A DNA stretch of 64,000 bases, from NCBI GenBank assembly GCA_904846145.1, contig CAJGZL010000001.1, positions 3,100,001 to 3,164,000 on the forward strand, read 5' to 3'. A program made the position numbers and the translations under genes. The notes under the pieces are model-generated. The model saw only the letters and a list, made by a program, of their open reading frames with translations, was not told the DNA's origin and did not search any database. The DNA is from Psychrobacter immobilis (GTDB lineage: Bacteria > Pseudomonadota > Gammaproteobacteria > Pseudomonadales > Moraxellaceae). Shown here piece by piece: positions 35,679 through 45,568 of the stretch; position 1 is the stretch's first letter; every line of letters begins with the position of its first letter.

Positions 35679-36686
35679 ATGACACACTCATGGACAAAAA
35701 CGGTTAACTGTAGTATCCCATTGTTGTTATCTTTAGCTTTAGTCGTTCCAGCAATGGCCGATAGCAACCTCTCGCAAACACAAACATCAGCGAACCAAGG
35801 TGACCCTAGCGCTCAATATAATCTCGGCCTTAAATACTATTCAGGCGAGGGTGTGAGTCAGAGTTATAATAAAGCGTTTGAATGGTATCAAAAATCCGCC
35901 ATGCAAAACTATTCCGATGCTCAATATAACTTAGGTCACATGTATGAAAATGGCAAAGGTACTTCTAGAGATCTAAGTAAAGCGCTAAGCTGGTACAAGA
36001 AATCAGCGTTACAAGGTGATACTGATGCACAAAATCAGATAGGCTTGATTTACTCTAAAACCTCCTATCAAGATTGGGATAAAGCAATGGATTGGTATCT
36101 AAAAGCTGCGAATCAAAACCATGCAGAGGCACAGTCTAATGTGGGAAAGCTGTACTACTATGGGTTTGGGGTGCCAAAGAACAAAGACGAAGCCTTTGAT
36201 TGGTTCAAAAAATCAGCGGATCAAGGGAATCAACAAGCGCAAACTAAAGTTGATGATATCTCTAATTTTAGACTCTCTATGAAGTCTATCGACGATAAGT
36301 TAAATAAAAGCCGTAACTATTTAATAGATCAAGGATACTCTAATTATAGTAGCAATAGTATAGTCGGAAGCTTGAGCGACTCTTCTTCGAAAATCGAAAA
36401 TATGTCTATTTTATCTAACGGAACTTACGCTCTTATCGCGGCTTGCGCTATGGATTGTAGTAAAATAAATTTATACGTCTATGATCGTGATGGCAACTTA
36501 TTATCTAAGGCTATTGACGATGAAAATAATTCAATTGTTCAGTTCGAAGCGACCTATACTGGCGATTACGATATCAAGGTAGATTTTGATTGCAAGGCTG
36601 AATCTTGTTCATATGAGATTCGAGGTTACGAGCCTATGAGTGACGCTGAAATTATGTATAGTTGTATAGTTTGTGATTTTTTATAA
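35679..36686 (+). CDS. Secreted Sel1-repeat (TPR-like) protein
   Basis: The 335-residue protein has a signal peptide (IPLLLSLALVVPAMA) and four to five Sel1-like repeats between residues 40 and 190, such as AQYNLGLKYYSGEGVSQSYN, AQYNLGHMYENGKGTSRDLS and SNVGKLYYYGFGVPKNKDEA. The C-terminal 110 residues form a separate beta-rich domain with four Cys (AACAMDCSKINLYVYDRDGN, KVDFDCKAESCSYEI) that resembles a small PPC-like secreted domain. Sel1 proteins act as adaptors; the partner is unknown. It is divergent from the WG-repeat gene. Confidence 0.85.
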   Translation: MTHSWTKTVNCSIPLLLSLALVVPAMADSNLSQTQTSANQGDPSAQYNLGLKYYSGEGVSQSYNKAFEWYQKSAMQNYSDAQYNLGHMYENGKGTSRDLSKALSWYKKSALQGDTDAQNQIGLIYSKTSYQDWDKAMDWYLKAANQNHAEAQSNVGKLYYYGFGVPKNKDEAFDWFKKSADQGNQQAQTKVDDISNFRLSMKSIDDKLNKSRNYLIDQGYSNYSSNSIVGSLSDSSSKIENMSILSNGTYALIAACAMDCSKINLYVYDRDGNLLSKAIDDENNSIVQFEATYTGDYDIKVDFDCKAESCSYEIRGYEPMSDAEIMYSCIVCDFL

Positions 36687-37029
36687 AATATAGGGCTAAA
36701 CACTCAAACATCAAGCATGCCGTGATGGGCAATGGGAGAGCTCAGATTGCTAAATATAGCTTACTCTAAAAGGACGCTATCAAGCGATGATGTACCCTAA
36801 TCCGATAACACCCTCCTATTCAAACGCTTTCCCCTCACCAACCTCCTCATGAGTGACGCCGTCGCGAATATGATAGATACGCTCAAAAACGGTTGTTTGA
36901 GCATGATGATCGATTAAGTATGATGCCCAACTCAGTGTAACGGTCATCCAATTTTGGGACAATTTGAGGGTAATATTATGAAACGACTTTTCAGTAATTT
37001 GCCTTATCTACTACGCCCAGAGGATGGTT
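36687..37029. other. Intergenic stretch with an unassigned minus-strand relic
   Basis: The region mostly lacks ORFs. On the minus strand, about 36900-36815, a 30-codon open segment (HHAQTTVFERIYHIRDGVTH, then EEVGEGKAFE and a stop) looks protein-like but has no start in frame. I cannot assign it to a family. Confidence 0.35.
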
Positions 37030-37326
37030 CATCCCACACTAGCGCTGACAAACACGATAACAGTAACAGTAACAGTAATAATAGTAACGACCAATCTTAT
37101 CGATGTAATACAAGGCCACGCACCCAGTCAAAAATTCAATGGCTATACTTTATGTCCACTGCTCATAAAAGAAGGTAAAGCGATGCTGGTTGAGTTCAAT
37201 TATGACAATAACCTAACTCCTAGCGTACCTTTAGTAGACCCTCTAAAAAAAAGCTACTTTGCTCGGTTTTTAGAAGAGATGATGCTAAAGCCTGCGTATA
37301 TGACGGTCGCTAAAGGTCGGATCTAG
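37030..37326 (+). pseudogene. Relic of a sulfide:quinone oxidoreductase (C-terminal end)
   Basis: The best-preserved part, about 37120-37326, encodes KFNGYTLCPLLIKEGKAMLV followed by EFNYDNNLTPSVPLVDP and MMLKPAYMTVAKGRI. This matches the C-terminus of type II sulfide:quinone oxidoreductases (conserved Cys in the CPL block, AEF.Y, K...R). All FAD-binding parts are missing, and the upstream portion is degenerate with an (aacagt)n tract near 37061-37080. The neighbouring gene encodes a persulfide-dioxygenase-like enzyme, the usual partner of SQR. Confidence 0.72.
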
Positions 37327-37380
37327 CATTATATGCAGAGCTGACTTCATTTGACAATTGATGACACACCTTAGACCACC

Positions 37381-38130
37381 TTAACCTTGAGGGCTTTGCG
37401 TCATCTGGCGACAGTAGCCGGCCAAGTTATCTGGCAAGTCGTCTGGGCAGACACCGCATTGCTGATTACCGGGTACGGCGTGGTCGATGAATTTTGGATA
37501 CGGCAGGTTCAAATTATTCATGATGTCCCTGAACGCCTCAATAGATATGTCCCCACCGAGCCGTGGATTGCGTTTTTTCTCTTGAGCGATTGAGGAGACA
37601 AAGCGCTCTTTGTAATCATGCGCGGGATAGACTAAGGTCTCATCGGGTAAAGCAAACAGCTTGTTGCGCACAGAATCATACAAGGCATCAGCATCACCGT
37701 TCTGAAAGTCAGTGCGACCGCAACCCTCAATTAACAAAGCATCACCTGTAAATAACCTCTCATTAAAGAGATAAGCAAAATGTCCAGCAGTGTGCCCTGG
37801 CGTATGTAAAGGGTCTAGGGTAATACCAGCAACCTTGAAGGGTATGCCCTCCTCCAAACCAATATCGGCGCACTCTAACCGATCATAGGCAGGCGCTGCG
37901 ATCTGACTACCAACAGCACGCTTCATCTCTAATGCTGCGGTGATATGATCGGCATGAATATGGGTATCTACAGTGTATGCTAGTTTTAACCCCAGCTTAT
38001 GCAATTCGGCCAAATCCCGATCCATGGTTGCAATAACCGGATCAATAAGAATCGCCTCGCCTGTGTCCTCATCCCCTATTAGATAAGTATAAGTACTTGA
38101 GAGGGGCTCGTACAATTGCCGAAAAATCAT
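37381..38130 (-). CDS. MBL-fold persulfide dioxygenase (ETHE1/Blh-like)
   Basis: The 249-residue metallo-beta-lactamase-fold protein has the metal motif TVDTHIHADHITAALEMKRA (HxHxDH) near residue 58, LHTPGHTAGHFAYL near 110, FTGDALLIEGCGRTDFQNGD with the third ligand Asp, and VYPAHDYKERFVSS. The GCGRTDFQ.G block is typical of ETHE1-type persulfide dioxygenases that oxidise glutathione persulfide in the cytoplasm. A 23-nt AT-rich palindrome lies 27 bp upstream, and an SQR relic lies downstream on the opposite strand, so sulfide detoxification by this locus is now incomplete. Confidence 0.9.
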   Translation of the reverse strand: MIFRQLYEPLSSTYTYLIGDEDTGEAILIDPVIATMDRDLAELHKLGLKLAYTVDTHIHADHITAALEMKRAVGSQIAAPAYDRLECADIGLEEGIPFKVAGITLDPLHTPGHTAGHFAYLFNERLFTGDALLIEGCGRTDFQNGDADALYDSVRNKLFALPDETLVYPAHDYKERFVSSIAQEKKRNPRLGGDISIEAFRDIMNNLNLPYPKFIDHAVPGNQQCGVCPDDLPDNLAGYCRQMTQSPQG

Positions 38131-38156
38131 AACTATTCCTTATTGAATTTAGGTTC

Positions 38157-38179
38157 TAATATATAGTATCTATATATTA
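38157..38179. promoter_or_regulatory. 23-nt perfect palindrome upstream of the persulfide dioxygenase
   Basis: The arms taatatatag and ctatatatta are separated by tat. The size, AT-richness and position before a Blh/ETHE1 gene fit an operator of a BigR/SqrR-type ArsR-family repressor, although no such regulator is encoded next to it. Confidence 0.7.
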
Positions 38180-38304
38180 TTTTATAGTATAGTATTTTTA
38201 TATAATTCTACATAGCAGGTACTTTATGTTGACCTAATTGCACGAAGTCGTATAAAGCTTATTGAACATCTACCTGAGGGCACTATTGATAGCTAAAAAA
38301 TCAT

Positions 38305-39306
38305 CTAAAGTAGCAAGGGGAATTGATAAATCCTTGCATATATCAAAGTACTCATCAGCACCCCAACTACACTGAACCAGACTAAATATATCTGCGCGTT
38401 TGACCAAGGTATTTGCCAGTTGATTTTGTTTTTAGTCGTGAGCCACTCCATTACACTGATAGCCACTGTCAGCCATAATGTGCCAACTAAATAGCCGCCT
38501 AATACATCGCTTAAATAATGCTCATTGAGCACTATTCGACTCAACCCTATTAGTACCGTCACTAAAATAGTCATCATAACGATACGCACTTGAACGGCAA
38601 AGCGCTCAGTAAAGCGAATAGCGATATACGCTAAAAACCCATATAGGGCAACGGTGACGGTCGCATGTCCACTTGGGAAAGAATAGGTACTCTCAAGCAA
38701 TAAAATATCTATGGGACGCGCGCGCTGAAAGATCATTTTAGTTACAAAGGTAAATATCGTGCTACCGATCACGGCTATGAGTAGGCCTATGATGATATAG
38801 CGCTGACGTATAAACCAGCATATAATAGCCGTCAGTAGCATCACTAAGATAGTAATCGGTGTAGAGGCTAAGCTGGTGATCGCAATAAAAACATCGATGA
38901 CCCCAGCTTCACTGAGCAAACTCATCTGCTGTGAGACTAAGTGATCGAGCGCCACTATAGAGTCGGAGGTAACGACATCTTCGACCAGCCCCACGAACAC
39001 AGCTGCTATATAGATCATCAGTAACGATAAAATAGTCAGCGGCAAGCCATGAAAGTGCTGAGCATGTAGCCGTCGCCAAAAAAACTGATAGAGCTTTGGC
39101 TGGCTATTTTTTAGGTGAGTGAGTCGCTTATCTACACCAAAATACTGCTCAAACTTGTGCCAGTATCGCTTGATTAGCATAAAGGCGCTTTTGCCATAGC
39201 GAATGACGACGTACTGCAATCCCCATAAAATTACGATGACTATTAATAGCAGCACACTTAGTACCAATAGCGGCTGATGAGTTTGCAGTAAAGTTATCAC
39301 ACCCAA
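38305..39306 (-). CDS. PAP2-superfamily membrane phosphatase
   Basis: The 333-residue integral membrane protein has about six or seven hydrophobic segments and the three PAP2 phosphatase motifs: KMIFQRARP near residue 190, YSFPSGHATVTV near 208 and SRIVLNEHYLSDVLGGYLVG near 255. Such enzymes remove phosphate from lipid phosphates (phosphatidic acid, phosphatidylglycerol phosphate or undecaprenyl pyrophosphate). The roughly 110-residue N-terminal part before the catalytic region is longer than in PgpB-like proteins. It starts 3 bp after the aspA stop, so it is probably cotranscribed. Confidence 0.88.
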   Translation of the reverse strand: MGVITLLQTHQPLLVLSVLLLIVIVILWGLQYVVIRYGKSAFMLIKRYWHKFEQYFGVDKRLTHLKNSQPKLYQFFWRRLHAQHFHGLPLTILSLLMIYIAAVFVGLVEDVVTSDSIVALDHLVSQQMSLLSEAGVIDVFIAITSLASTPITILVMLLTAIICWFIRQRYIIIGLLIAVIGSTIFTFVTKMIFQRARPIDILLLESTYSFPSGHATVTVALYGFLAYIAIRFTERFAVQVRIVMMTILVTVLIGLSRIVLNEHYLSDVLGGYLVGTLWLTVAISVMEWLTTKNKINWQIPWSNAQIYLVWFSVVGVLMSTLIYARIYQFPLLL

Positions 39307-39309
39307 CCT

Positions 39310-40734
39310 TTATAAGTTTGTGGTCATAGCGCTAGGAGATAAAATCGCGGCGAGCTGCTCATCGCTTAGCAGCTGCTCGCGTCTGACCAATTCTGCCACA
39401 CCAAGACCACTGTGCAGTGCTATGCCTGCGATACGGCTGGCATTGTCATAACCGATATGAGGCACTAGAGCGGTGACAATACCGATACTCCTCTCGACGT
39501 ATTGGGCACAGTGATCCTCATTCGCGGTAATACCCTGAATACATAGCTTATCGAGCATACGTATGGACTTCTCGAGCATCCGCGAGTTATTGAGTAAATT
39601 ATAGACAATTAAAGGCTCCATAGCGTTAAGCTGTAGTTGCCCTGCTTCTGCCGCCATAGTCACCGACATATCCGTGCCCATTATCTGAAAAGCCGTCTGA
39701 TTCATCGCCTCAGGAATGACTGGATTTACCTTGCCTGGCATAATAGAGGAGCCTGGCTGTACTGCTGGTAGATTTATCTCATTGAGACCCGTACGCGGGC
39801 CGCTTGAGAGCAGACGCAAGTCATTGCTGAGCTTGGACAGCTTAATGGCTAAGCGTTTGAGCGTCCCTGAAAAGGTCACAAAGTCACCCATATCAGAGCT
39901 GGCGGCCATTAGATTCTCAGCCAAGCGTATAGGCAAACCACTAACGACAGCTAACTCCTTTATCACTAGATCTGCATAGCGACTGGGCGCATTGATGCCT
40001 GTACCAATAGCCGTACCACTCAAATTTACCTCACATAGCTGCTGACAGGTATGTTCAATACGATCCGTCTCACCGCCCAAATCACTAGCAAAAGCATGGA
40101 ACTCTTGACCTAATGTCATCGGCACTGCATCTTGCATTTGGGTGCGCCCCATTTTAAGGATCTCACTGAACTCTTGACCCTTAGCTTCTAAACTACGCTG
40201 TAATTGGCTAACCGCTTGTTTTAGGGCACGCGCTGAGAATATAATCGCTATACGCGCGGCACTAGGATAGACATCATTAGTCGATTGTGAGCAATTGACA
40301 TCATTATTAGGATGCAAATGACGGTACTCACCGTATTTATAGCCCATCTTAACAAGACCAAGATTAGCAATGACTTCATTGGCATTCATATTGGTCGAAG
40401 TGCCAGCACCGCCTTGAATAAGATCAACTATAAAATGCTCATGATGTGCGCCCTCAATCAGCTCTAAACAAGCATCAGTGATAGCATCAGCTTTATCATC
40501 ACTCAGTATGTCGAGCTGATGATTCGCTTTAGCGGCCGCGTATTTCACCATAGCTAAGGCGCGTACTAGCTCTGAAAAATGACTGATAGGCGTGCCTGTG
40601 ATATCGAAGTTTTGTGCTGCGCGCTGAGTTTGGATGCCGTATAAAGCACTGGCAGGAACGGACTGCTGACCTAGCGAGTCCTCCTCTACGCGAGTAGATG
40701 GGTCATGGTTCGCAAGTTTTTCTATGGTTGTCAT
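39310..40734 (-). CDS. aspA: Aspartate ammonia-lyase
   Basis: AspA deaminates L-aspartate to fumarate. The 474-residue protein shows the aspartase/fumarase superfamily features: VPASALYGIQTQRAAQNFDI near the N-terminus, NVNCSQSTNDVYPSAARIA near residue 145, and the flexible loop signature GSSIMPGKVNPVIPEAMNQ near 320 with the catalytic Ser. Length and the SIMPGKVNP loop are shared with class II fumarase, so fumarase is the alternative; the N-terminal sequence is closer to AspA. Confidence 0.85.
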   Translation of the reverse strand: MTTIEKLANHDPSTRVEEDSLGQQSVPASALYGIQTQRAAQNFDITGTPISHFSELVRALAMVKYAAAKANHQLDILSDDKADAITDACLELIEGAHHEHFIVDLIQGGAGTSTNMNANEVIANLGLVKMGYKYGEYRHLHPNNDVNCSQSTNDVYPSAARIAIIFSARALKQAVSQLQRSLEAKGQEFSEILKMGRTQMQDAVPMTLGQEFHAFASDLGGETDRIEHTCQQLCEVNLSGTAIGTGINAPSRYADLVIKELAVVSGLPIRLAENLMAASSDMGDFVTFSGTLKRLAIKLSKLSNDLRLLSSGPRTGLNEINLPAVQPGSSIMPGKVNPVIPEAMNQTAFQIMGTDMSVTMAAEAGQLQLNAMEPLIVYNLLNNSRMLEKSIRMLDKLCIQGITANEDHCAQYVERSIGIVTALVPHIGYDNASRIAGIALHSGLGVAELVRREQLLSDEQLAAILSPSAMTTNL

Positions 40735-40787
40735 AGCTGTGAGCCTAGTTATAATTTTTATTAACGCTAAAGTTGCAGTGTAATCTC

Positions 40788-43700
40788 TTAACCCACCTTA
40801 TCCCACATCTTACTAAGACGCTTAGGCGATACTGCCATACGCGTTTTCATCGGCTGGGCAAATAGCTGGATTCGATATTCCTCTACCATCCAACGATAGT
40901 CACTAATCGCGCTATCACTAGCACGATTGCCCAATCGCTCCATATGCAAATCAAGCGCATAGACCCCGTCAAGATCAGCCTCCAAGTTGTGCTCAAGGCG
41001 CTCAAGACGCAATTCTAACGCTTCTAGGTAACGGGGATACTGCTGCCAATGACTATAATCCATACGGTAAACAAAATCTGCCAAATGCAAATCTGCTAAC
41101 TGATCTTCGATATCGTCGATAGATTCAGCAAAGATTTCTCGATCAAGCATCAGTAGACTTTGACGAATACGCTGCCAGCGAGTGTAGACACTTTTGAGAG
41201 TTTTGATAACATCTTGACCGATAAGTAAGAAGTTACTGATGACGACTTTTTCTGTTTGTTGGTACTCTTCAACCGTAAAGGGCAACTCTTCGCTCAACCC
41301 AATAGCGATACTATCAGCACTCTCAGGCAAATCACTACTGTGATCGAATAAGACATAATGCTCCTCAAGCGTCGCATCTACTGCCGCATCAATGATGATG
41401 GTTTTGAGCTTTTCCATATCGCCGAGTGGCGCAAAAGCCAGTTTGAATGTTTTATCAATTTGACTGGTGAGCTGCTTTTTCTTCGCGCCAAGCTTAGCTT
41501 TAATCAAAGTCAGCACACCAATGCGATGAGCTTGCAGCGCAGCATTGACATCCGTATATTGATGAATAGAAACGGCCTCACCTGATGCGTCCGCAACGAG
41601 CGCTGAGAACTGCTTCATGACCACGCCTGCACTATGCCGATTTTTGCTAAAAGCGAAGTGCTCAGGGAACTCAGTGTGCGCCCCTTGCTGCTCAGTAATC
41701 GCTTGACTGGTCTCAGAAGCATGACGAATCTGTAGCGTTTGTAGATCACGACCTTTTTCGATCACGCGGTTTTTATCATCGACTACTGATATTTGTGGCT
41801 GCAAGTAACGATCAATCGATGAGGGACTGAACTTATCAGGTGTCACTGACATAATGCCGCGACGGTTCAATGCATGACACAGCTGCTTAAGCAGGCCTTG
41901 CTCGCCTTGCGGTTGTAATTCATCAAATAAGCTATCAGCCATATCTGGAATAGGTACAATTTGGCGACGGATATCTTTGGGTAGTGACTTGAGCAGTTGC
42001 AGTACTAGCTCATAGCGCCAACCAGGCACGCCCCATAACAGCTCAATCGCATCCAACTGTGGTAGCGCTGCTAATGGCACACGAATAGTCACCCCATCAT
42101 CGTCACTTGAGGGATCAAAGATATAACGCAGTGGCAGCTTAAGATCGCCTAATTGCCAAACTTCTGGGAAGTCGCCTGTGGTTGGTGCTTGGCTATTGAG
42201 GACGTCATCATCAGTAAAGAACAGATACTGCATATCGCTCTTTTCCATCTCCGCGCGCCAGTCCTCAAAAGACTTACGACTGGCAACATGCTCGGGTATT
42301 TTATGATCATAGAACTGATACAGCGTCTCTTCATCAACCAACAAATCACGACGGCGCAGCTTATCCTCAATACGCTCAACATGAGCAATTTTGTCCATAT
42401 TGTGCTGCAGAAACGGCGCTTGGCGACCGAGATTTCCTGTCACTAAGCCATCACGGATAAAGATCTCACGCGACTCGACGAGATTGACTTGTTCATAGTT
42501 GGTTAGCTGCTTAGGGATAATAATCAGCCCAAATAGGCTAATCTGGGCATAAGCTTTGACTCGTCCTGTTTTCTTTGACCAATGTGGCTCAAAGTAATGA
42601 TATTTAAGTAAGTCGCCTGCCGCTGAAATAATCCATTCAGGCTCAATTTTGGCAACGGTACGCATAAAGACTTGTGAGGTTTCCACCACTTCAAATGCCA
42701 TAACCCAAGGTGGTATCTGCTTAAATACGGTACTCGCTGGAAATATTTTGGCTTTTTGCTGGCGTGCAGCCAAGTATTCGCCACGACTCTCGGTCTTATG
42801 AGCGATAGTAGAGAGCAGACCTGTCATTAAGGCGCGATGCAAATTGGCGTATTTGACCGCTTTTATTTCTTCATCATCGACACCAGTAGGATCGCTACCA
42901 TTAGCTAATGCTTTTGAGCTATTTTTACTGTTTTTAGTATTGTTGTTATTACTGCTACTAGTGCCATTACCTTTGATATCATTGACATCAGTCAGCTTTA
43001 GATCCGTAACCATCTGTACCAGTTGACGATGGGTTTGATTCCATTCCCGTACCCGCGGAAAGCTCAGATAATTCTTTTTGGTAAACTGCTTACGCTGATT
43101 GCCAGAGAGCTTATTGCCATTCTCATCGCTTTCAAACAACGCCTTCCACAGGGTTAAATAAAATAGAAAATCTGAGTCGTCTTGCCGAAATTCAGCGTGT
43201 TTTTGATCGGCTTGTTGGCGCTTATTAGCAGGGCGCTCACGCGGATCTTGTACCGCAAGGGCAGCAACCACGATGAGCATCTCACGAATACAGTCAAAGT
43301 CGCTACCAGCAACGAGCATACGTGCCAGTCTTGGATCGATAGGCATCCGCGCCATCTTTTGACCCGTAGCGGTGAGACGCAGATGATCTAAGCCTTGACG
43401 TTTGGACTTATTATTTGTATTGCTAACGGCTTTATCATTTTTAGCAGTGATTGCGCCTAACTCATCCAGTAGCTTATGACCGTCAGTAACTAAACGACTA
43501 TCAGGCGGCTCAATAAACTCAAAATCATCGACACTGCCTAGGCGCAGGTTTGCCATCTGCAAAATAACCGAAGCTAAGTTAGTACGTAGAATCTCAGGCT
43601 CAGTAAATTCAGGACGACCCTTGAAGTCCTCTTCACTATAGAGACGAATACAAACGCCTGGCGCGACACGACCACAGCGACCCTTACGTTGGTTGGCTGC

Positions 43701-45041
43701 CGCTTGTGATATCGCTTCAATCGGCAAACGCTGAACGCGTGAGCGATAGGAATAACGCGATATCCGCGCAAACCCTAAATCAATCACATAACGAATACCG
43801 GGGACGGTCAGTGCAGTTTCGGCAACGTTGGTCGCAATGACGATACGGCGACCACGGCCTGAGGGCTGGAAGATACGCTGCTGCTCTTCATAAGTCTGAC
43901 GGGCAAATAATGGCAGCACTTCGGTATGTTTGGGGCCATGACGCTCAAGCACCTCTTGCGTCTCGCGAATCTCCGCTTCGGTCGCGGCAAATATCAAGAT
44001 ATCGGCTTGATCGGCGTGACCTTTACTCTGCGCGTCATGAAAGCATTCTTCTACTGCGGCAACGACAGCGCGCGGTAGATTCTCTTCAAAGTCATCATAG
44101 CTATCATCATCAGAGCTGGTTACTGGCTCATCAGTGAGCGGACGATAGCGCACTTCGACTGGAAAGCTACGGCCTTCGACATTGAAAATTGGCGCAGGAA
44201 CTTTACGTTTTTGCTTAGCATCATAACGGCTAAAATACTCACTAAAGCGCTTCGTATCGAGCGTTGCTGAGGTAATAATAACTTTTAGATCAGGACGTTT
44301 AGGAAGTAATTTCTTCAGGTAACCCATAATAAAGTCAATATTTAGACTGCGCTCGTGTGCCTCATCGATAATAATAGTGTCGTATTTACTCAAAAACCGA
44401 TCATGACCCAATTCAGCGAGTAAAATACCATCGGTCATCAGCTTGACGACAGACTGAGCAGTACCTTCTTCGTTGAAGCGAATTTTAAAACTAACGGTAT
44501 TACCAAGATTTTCACCGAGCTCTTCAGCGATACGGTTTGAGACACTACGCGCAGCCAGACGACGCGGCTGGGTATGTCCTATCTGTCCTCTTATACCACG
44601 ACCTGCCAGCATTGCCAGCTTTGGTAATTGGGTGGTCTTACCTGAACCTGTCTCACCTGCGACGATAATCACTTGATTATCAATAATCGCTTGAATCAAG
44701 TCTTCTGCGCGTTGGCTGACAGGCAAATCAAGGTTTAGTTTCGTGGGTAAGTCTTGGGGAATGCTATCAATACGCGCTTGCACCGTCTGCTGTGAGCGGT
44801 TTTTTATTTTGTCGTATTGGGCACGCTTCTTCGCCAGCTCTTTTTCGGCTTTATCGCTATTTGATTGTTTGCTAGAAACAATAGCACGCGCCAGCTCACG
44901 CTCCAAACGGCTGAGATAATAGCTATCTTTAGCAAGTACAGGAATCTCTGCCAAATTATTTATATCAGTATTCGTATTTATTGTCTTATTGCTATGATTT
45001 AAGTTTGCAGGTTCTTGGATATTCTCGGAAACGTTAGGCAT
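40788..45041 (-). CDS. hrpA: ATP-dependent RNA helicase HrpA
   Basis: This DEAH-box helicase of 1417 residues is linked in E. coli to mRNA processing and rescue of stalled ribosomes. Motifs: Walker A IIVAGETGSGKTTQLPKLAM near residue 130, DEAH in IIIDEAHERSLNIDFIMGYL near 226, TSATLDTKRFSEYF, and the motif VI AAANQRKGRCGRVAPGVCIR near 445, then the OB-fold region and the large C-terminal HrpA-specific domain. An Asn/Ser-rich insertion near residues 700-720 (SSSNNNNTKNSKNSSKAL) is a low-complexity addition not present in E. coli. The length is slightly above the E. coli protein. Confidence 0.95.
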   Translation of the reverse strand: MPNVSENIQEPANLNHSNKTINTNTDINNLAEIPVLAKDSYYLSRLERELARAIVSSKQSNSDKAEKELAKKRAQYDKIKNRSQQTVQARIDSIPQDLPTKLNLDLPVSQRAEDLIQAIIDNQVIIVAGETGSGKTTQLPKLAMLAGRGIRGQIGHTQPRRLAARSVSNRIAEELGENLGNTVSFKIRFNEEGTAQSVVKLMTDGILLAELGHDRFLSKYDTIIIDEAHERSLNIDFIMGYLKKLLPKRPDLKVIITSATLDTKRFSEYFSRYDAKQKRKVPAPIFNVEGRSFPVEVRYRPLTDEPVTSSDDDSYDDFEENLPRAVVAAVEECFHDAQSKGHADQADILIFAATEAEIRETQEVLERHGPKHTEVLPLFARQTYEEQQRIFQPSGRGRRIVIATNVAETALTVPGIRYVIDLGFARISRYSYRSRVQRLPIEAISQAAANQRKGRCGRVAPGVCIRLYSEEDFKGRPEFTEPEILRTNLASVILQMANLRLGSVDDFEFIEPPDSRLVTDGHKLLDELGAITAKNDKAVSNTNNKSKRQGLDHLRLTATGQKMARMPIDPRLARMLVAGSDFDCIREMLIVVAALAVQDPRERPANKRQQADQKHAEFRQDDSDFLFYLTLWKALFESDENGNKLSGNQRKQFTKKNYLSFPRVREWNQTHRQLVQMVTDLKLTDVNDIKGNGTSSSNNNNTKNSKNSSKALANGSDPTGVDDEEIKAVKYANLHRALMTGLLSTIAHKTESRGEYLAARQQKAKIFPASTVFKQIPPWVMAFEVVETSQVFMRTVAKIEPEWIISAAGDLLKYHYFEPHWSKKTGRVKAYAQISLFGLIIIPKQLTNYEQVNLVESREIFIRDGLVTGNLGRQAPFLQHNMDKIAHVERIEDKLRRRDLLVDEETLYQFYDHKIPEHVASRKSFEDWRAEMEKSDMQYLFFTDDDVLNSQAPTTGDFPEVWQLGDLKLPLRYIFDPSSDDDGVTIRVPLAALPQLDAIELLWGVPGWRYELVLQLLKSLPKDIRRQIVPIPDMADSLFDELQPQGEQGLLKQLCHALNRRGIMSVTPDKFSPSSIDRYLQPQISVVDDKNRVIEKGRDLQTLQIRHASETSQAITEQQGAHTEFPEHFAFSKNRHSAGVVMKQFSALVADASGEAVSIHQYTDVNAALQAHRIGVLTLIKAKLGAKKKQLTSQIDKTFKLAFAPLGDMEKLKTIIIDAAVDATLEEHYVLFDHSSDLPESADSIAIGLSEELPFTVEEYQQTEKVVISNFLLIGQDVIKTLKSVYTRWQRIRQSLLMLDREIFAESIDDIEDQLADLHLADFVYRMDYSHWQQYPRYLEALELRLERLEHNLEADLDGVYALDLHMERLGNRASDSAISDYRWMVEEYRIQLFAQPMKTRMAVSPKRLSKMWDKVG

Positions 45042-45117
45042 ATTTACTTAGGCTATTTATTATTGGTAAGTGCTTTGATTATGGGGATATTTCGACTGTG
45101 ATTCAAGAAGGGTTTGT

Positions 45118-45435
45118 TTAATTACTGCTGGTATGAATAACCTGCTGCTTCTGTGAAGCTGACTCAAAAAAGCTTCGTATTTTTTGTAGGGGCACTCTAG
45201 GAAACGGTAGATGCAGCGAGAGTATTAAGATCTCAAACGCTACCATTTCATCAACTAAGGCGCGAGCCATGTCAGGCTTAATCTGTGGATTATCATAAAG
45301 CGTATCAATCAGCCCTGTTAATTGTGGGAACTTAGGATTGTTATGAACCTGATAAAGAGTAGGTACTAAGTCATCAGGAATTTGGCAGCGTGTTTTGCGA
45401 AACATGCCATCTTTGTAATACATATTAAGAGCCAT
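45118..45435 (-). CDS. Hypothetical protein
   Basis: The 105-residue protein MALNMYYKDGMFRKTRCQIP... has no signal peptide or membrane segment. It is mostly helical by composition, with LTGLIDTLYDNPQIKPDMAR and LVDEMVAFEILILSLHLPFP as the most protein-like blocks. I do not recognise the family. It lies upstream of hrpA on the same strand, 76 bp before it, so it may be cotranscribed. Confidence 0.65.
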   Translation of the reverse strand: MALNMYYKDGMFRKTRCQIPDDLVPTLYQVHNNPKFPQLTGLIDTLYDNPQIKPDMARALVDEMVAFEILILSLHLPFPRVPLQKIRSFFESASQKQQVIHTSSN

Positions 45436-45568
45436 ATTATTATCACTTCTTTAATTTCAGATAACCAGTATTGGTCTCGTTTTCTCATTGAGAATACCAC
45501 AGCTCAAAGACAAGTCCATCAATAATAGTTTCTATATAAAACTTATTGAACATCTTAAGCTCTGTAAC

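Noticed and set aside
36815-36905. Minus-strand 30-codon peptide-like segment
   Set aside because: Composition looks protein-like, but there is no start codon and I cannot connect it with a family, so it is only mentioned in the intergenic entry.
38250-45560. Short shared sequence cttattgaacatct (near 38260 and 45541; a partial match ttgaacatc near 5392) as a possible mobile-element end
   Set aside because: Only about 14-19 bp are shared, without inverted repeats, target duplications or a transposase; chance similarity in AT-rich intergenic DNA is likely.
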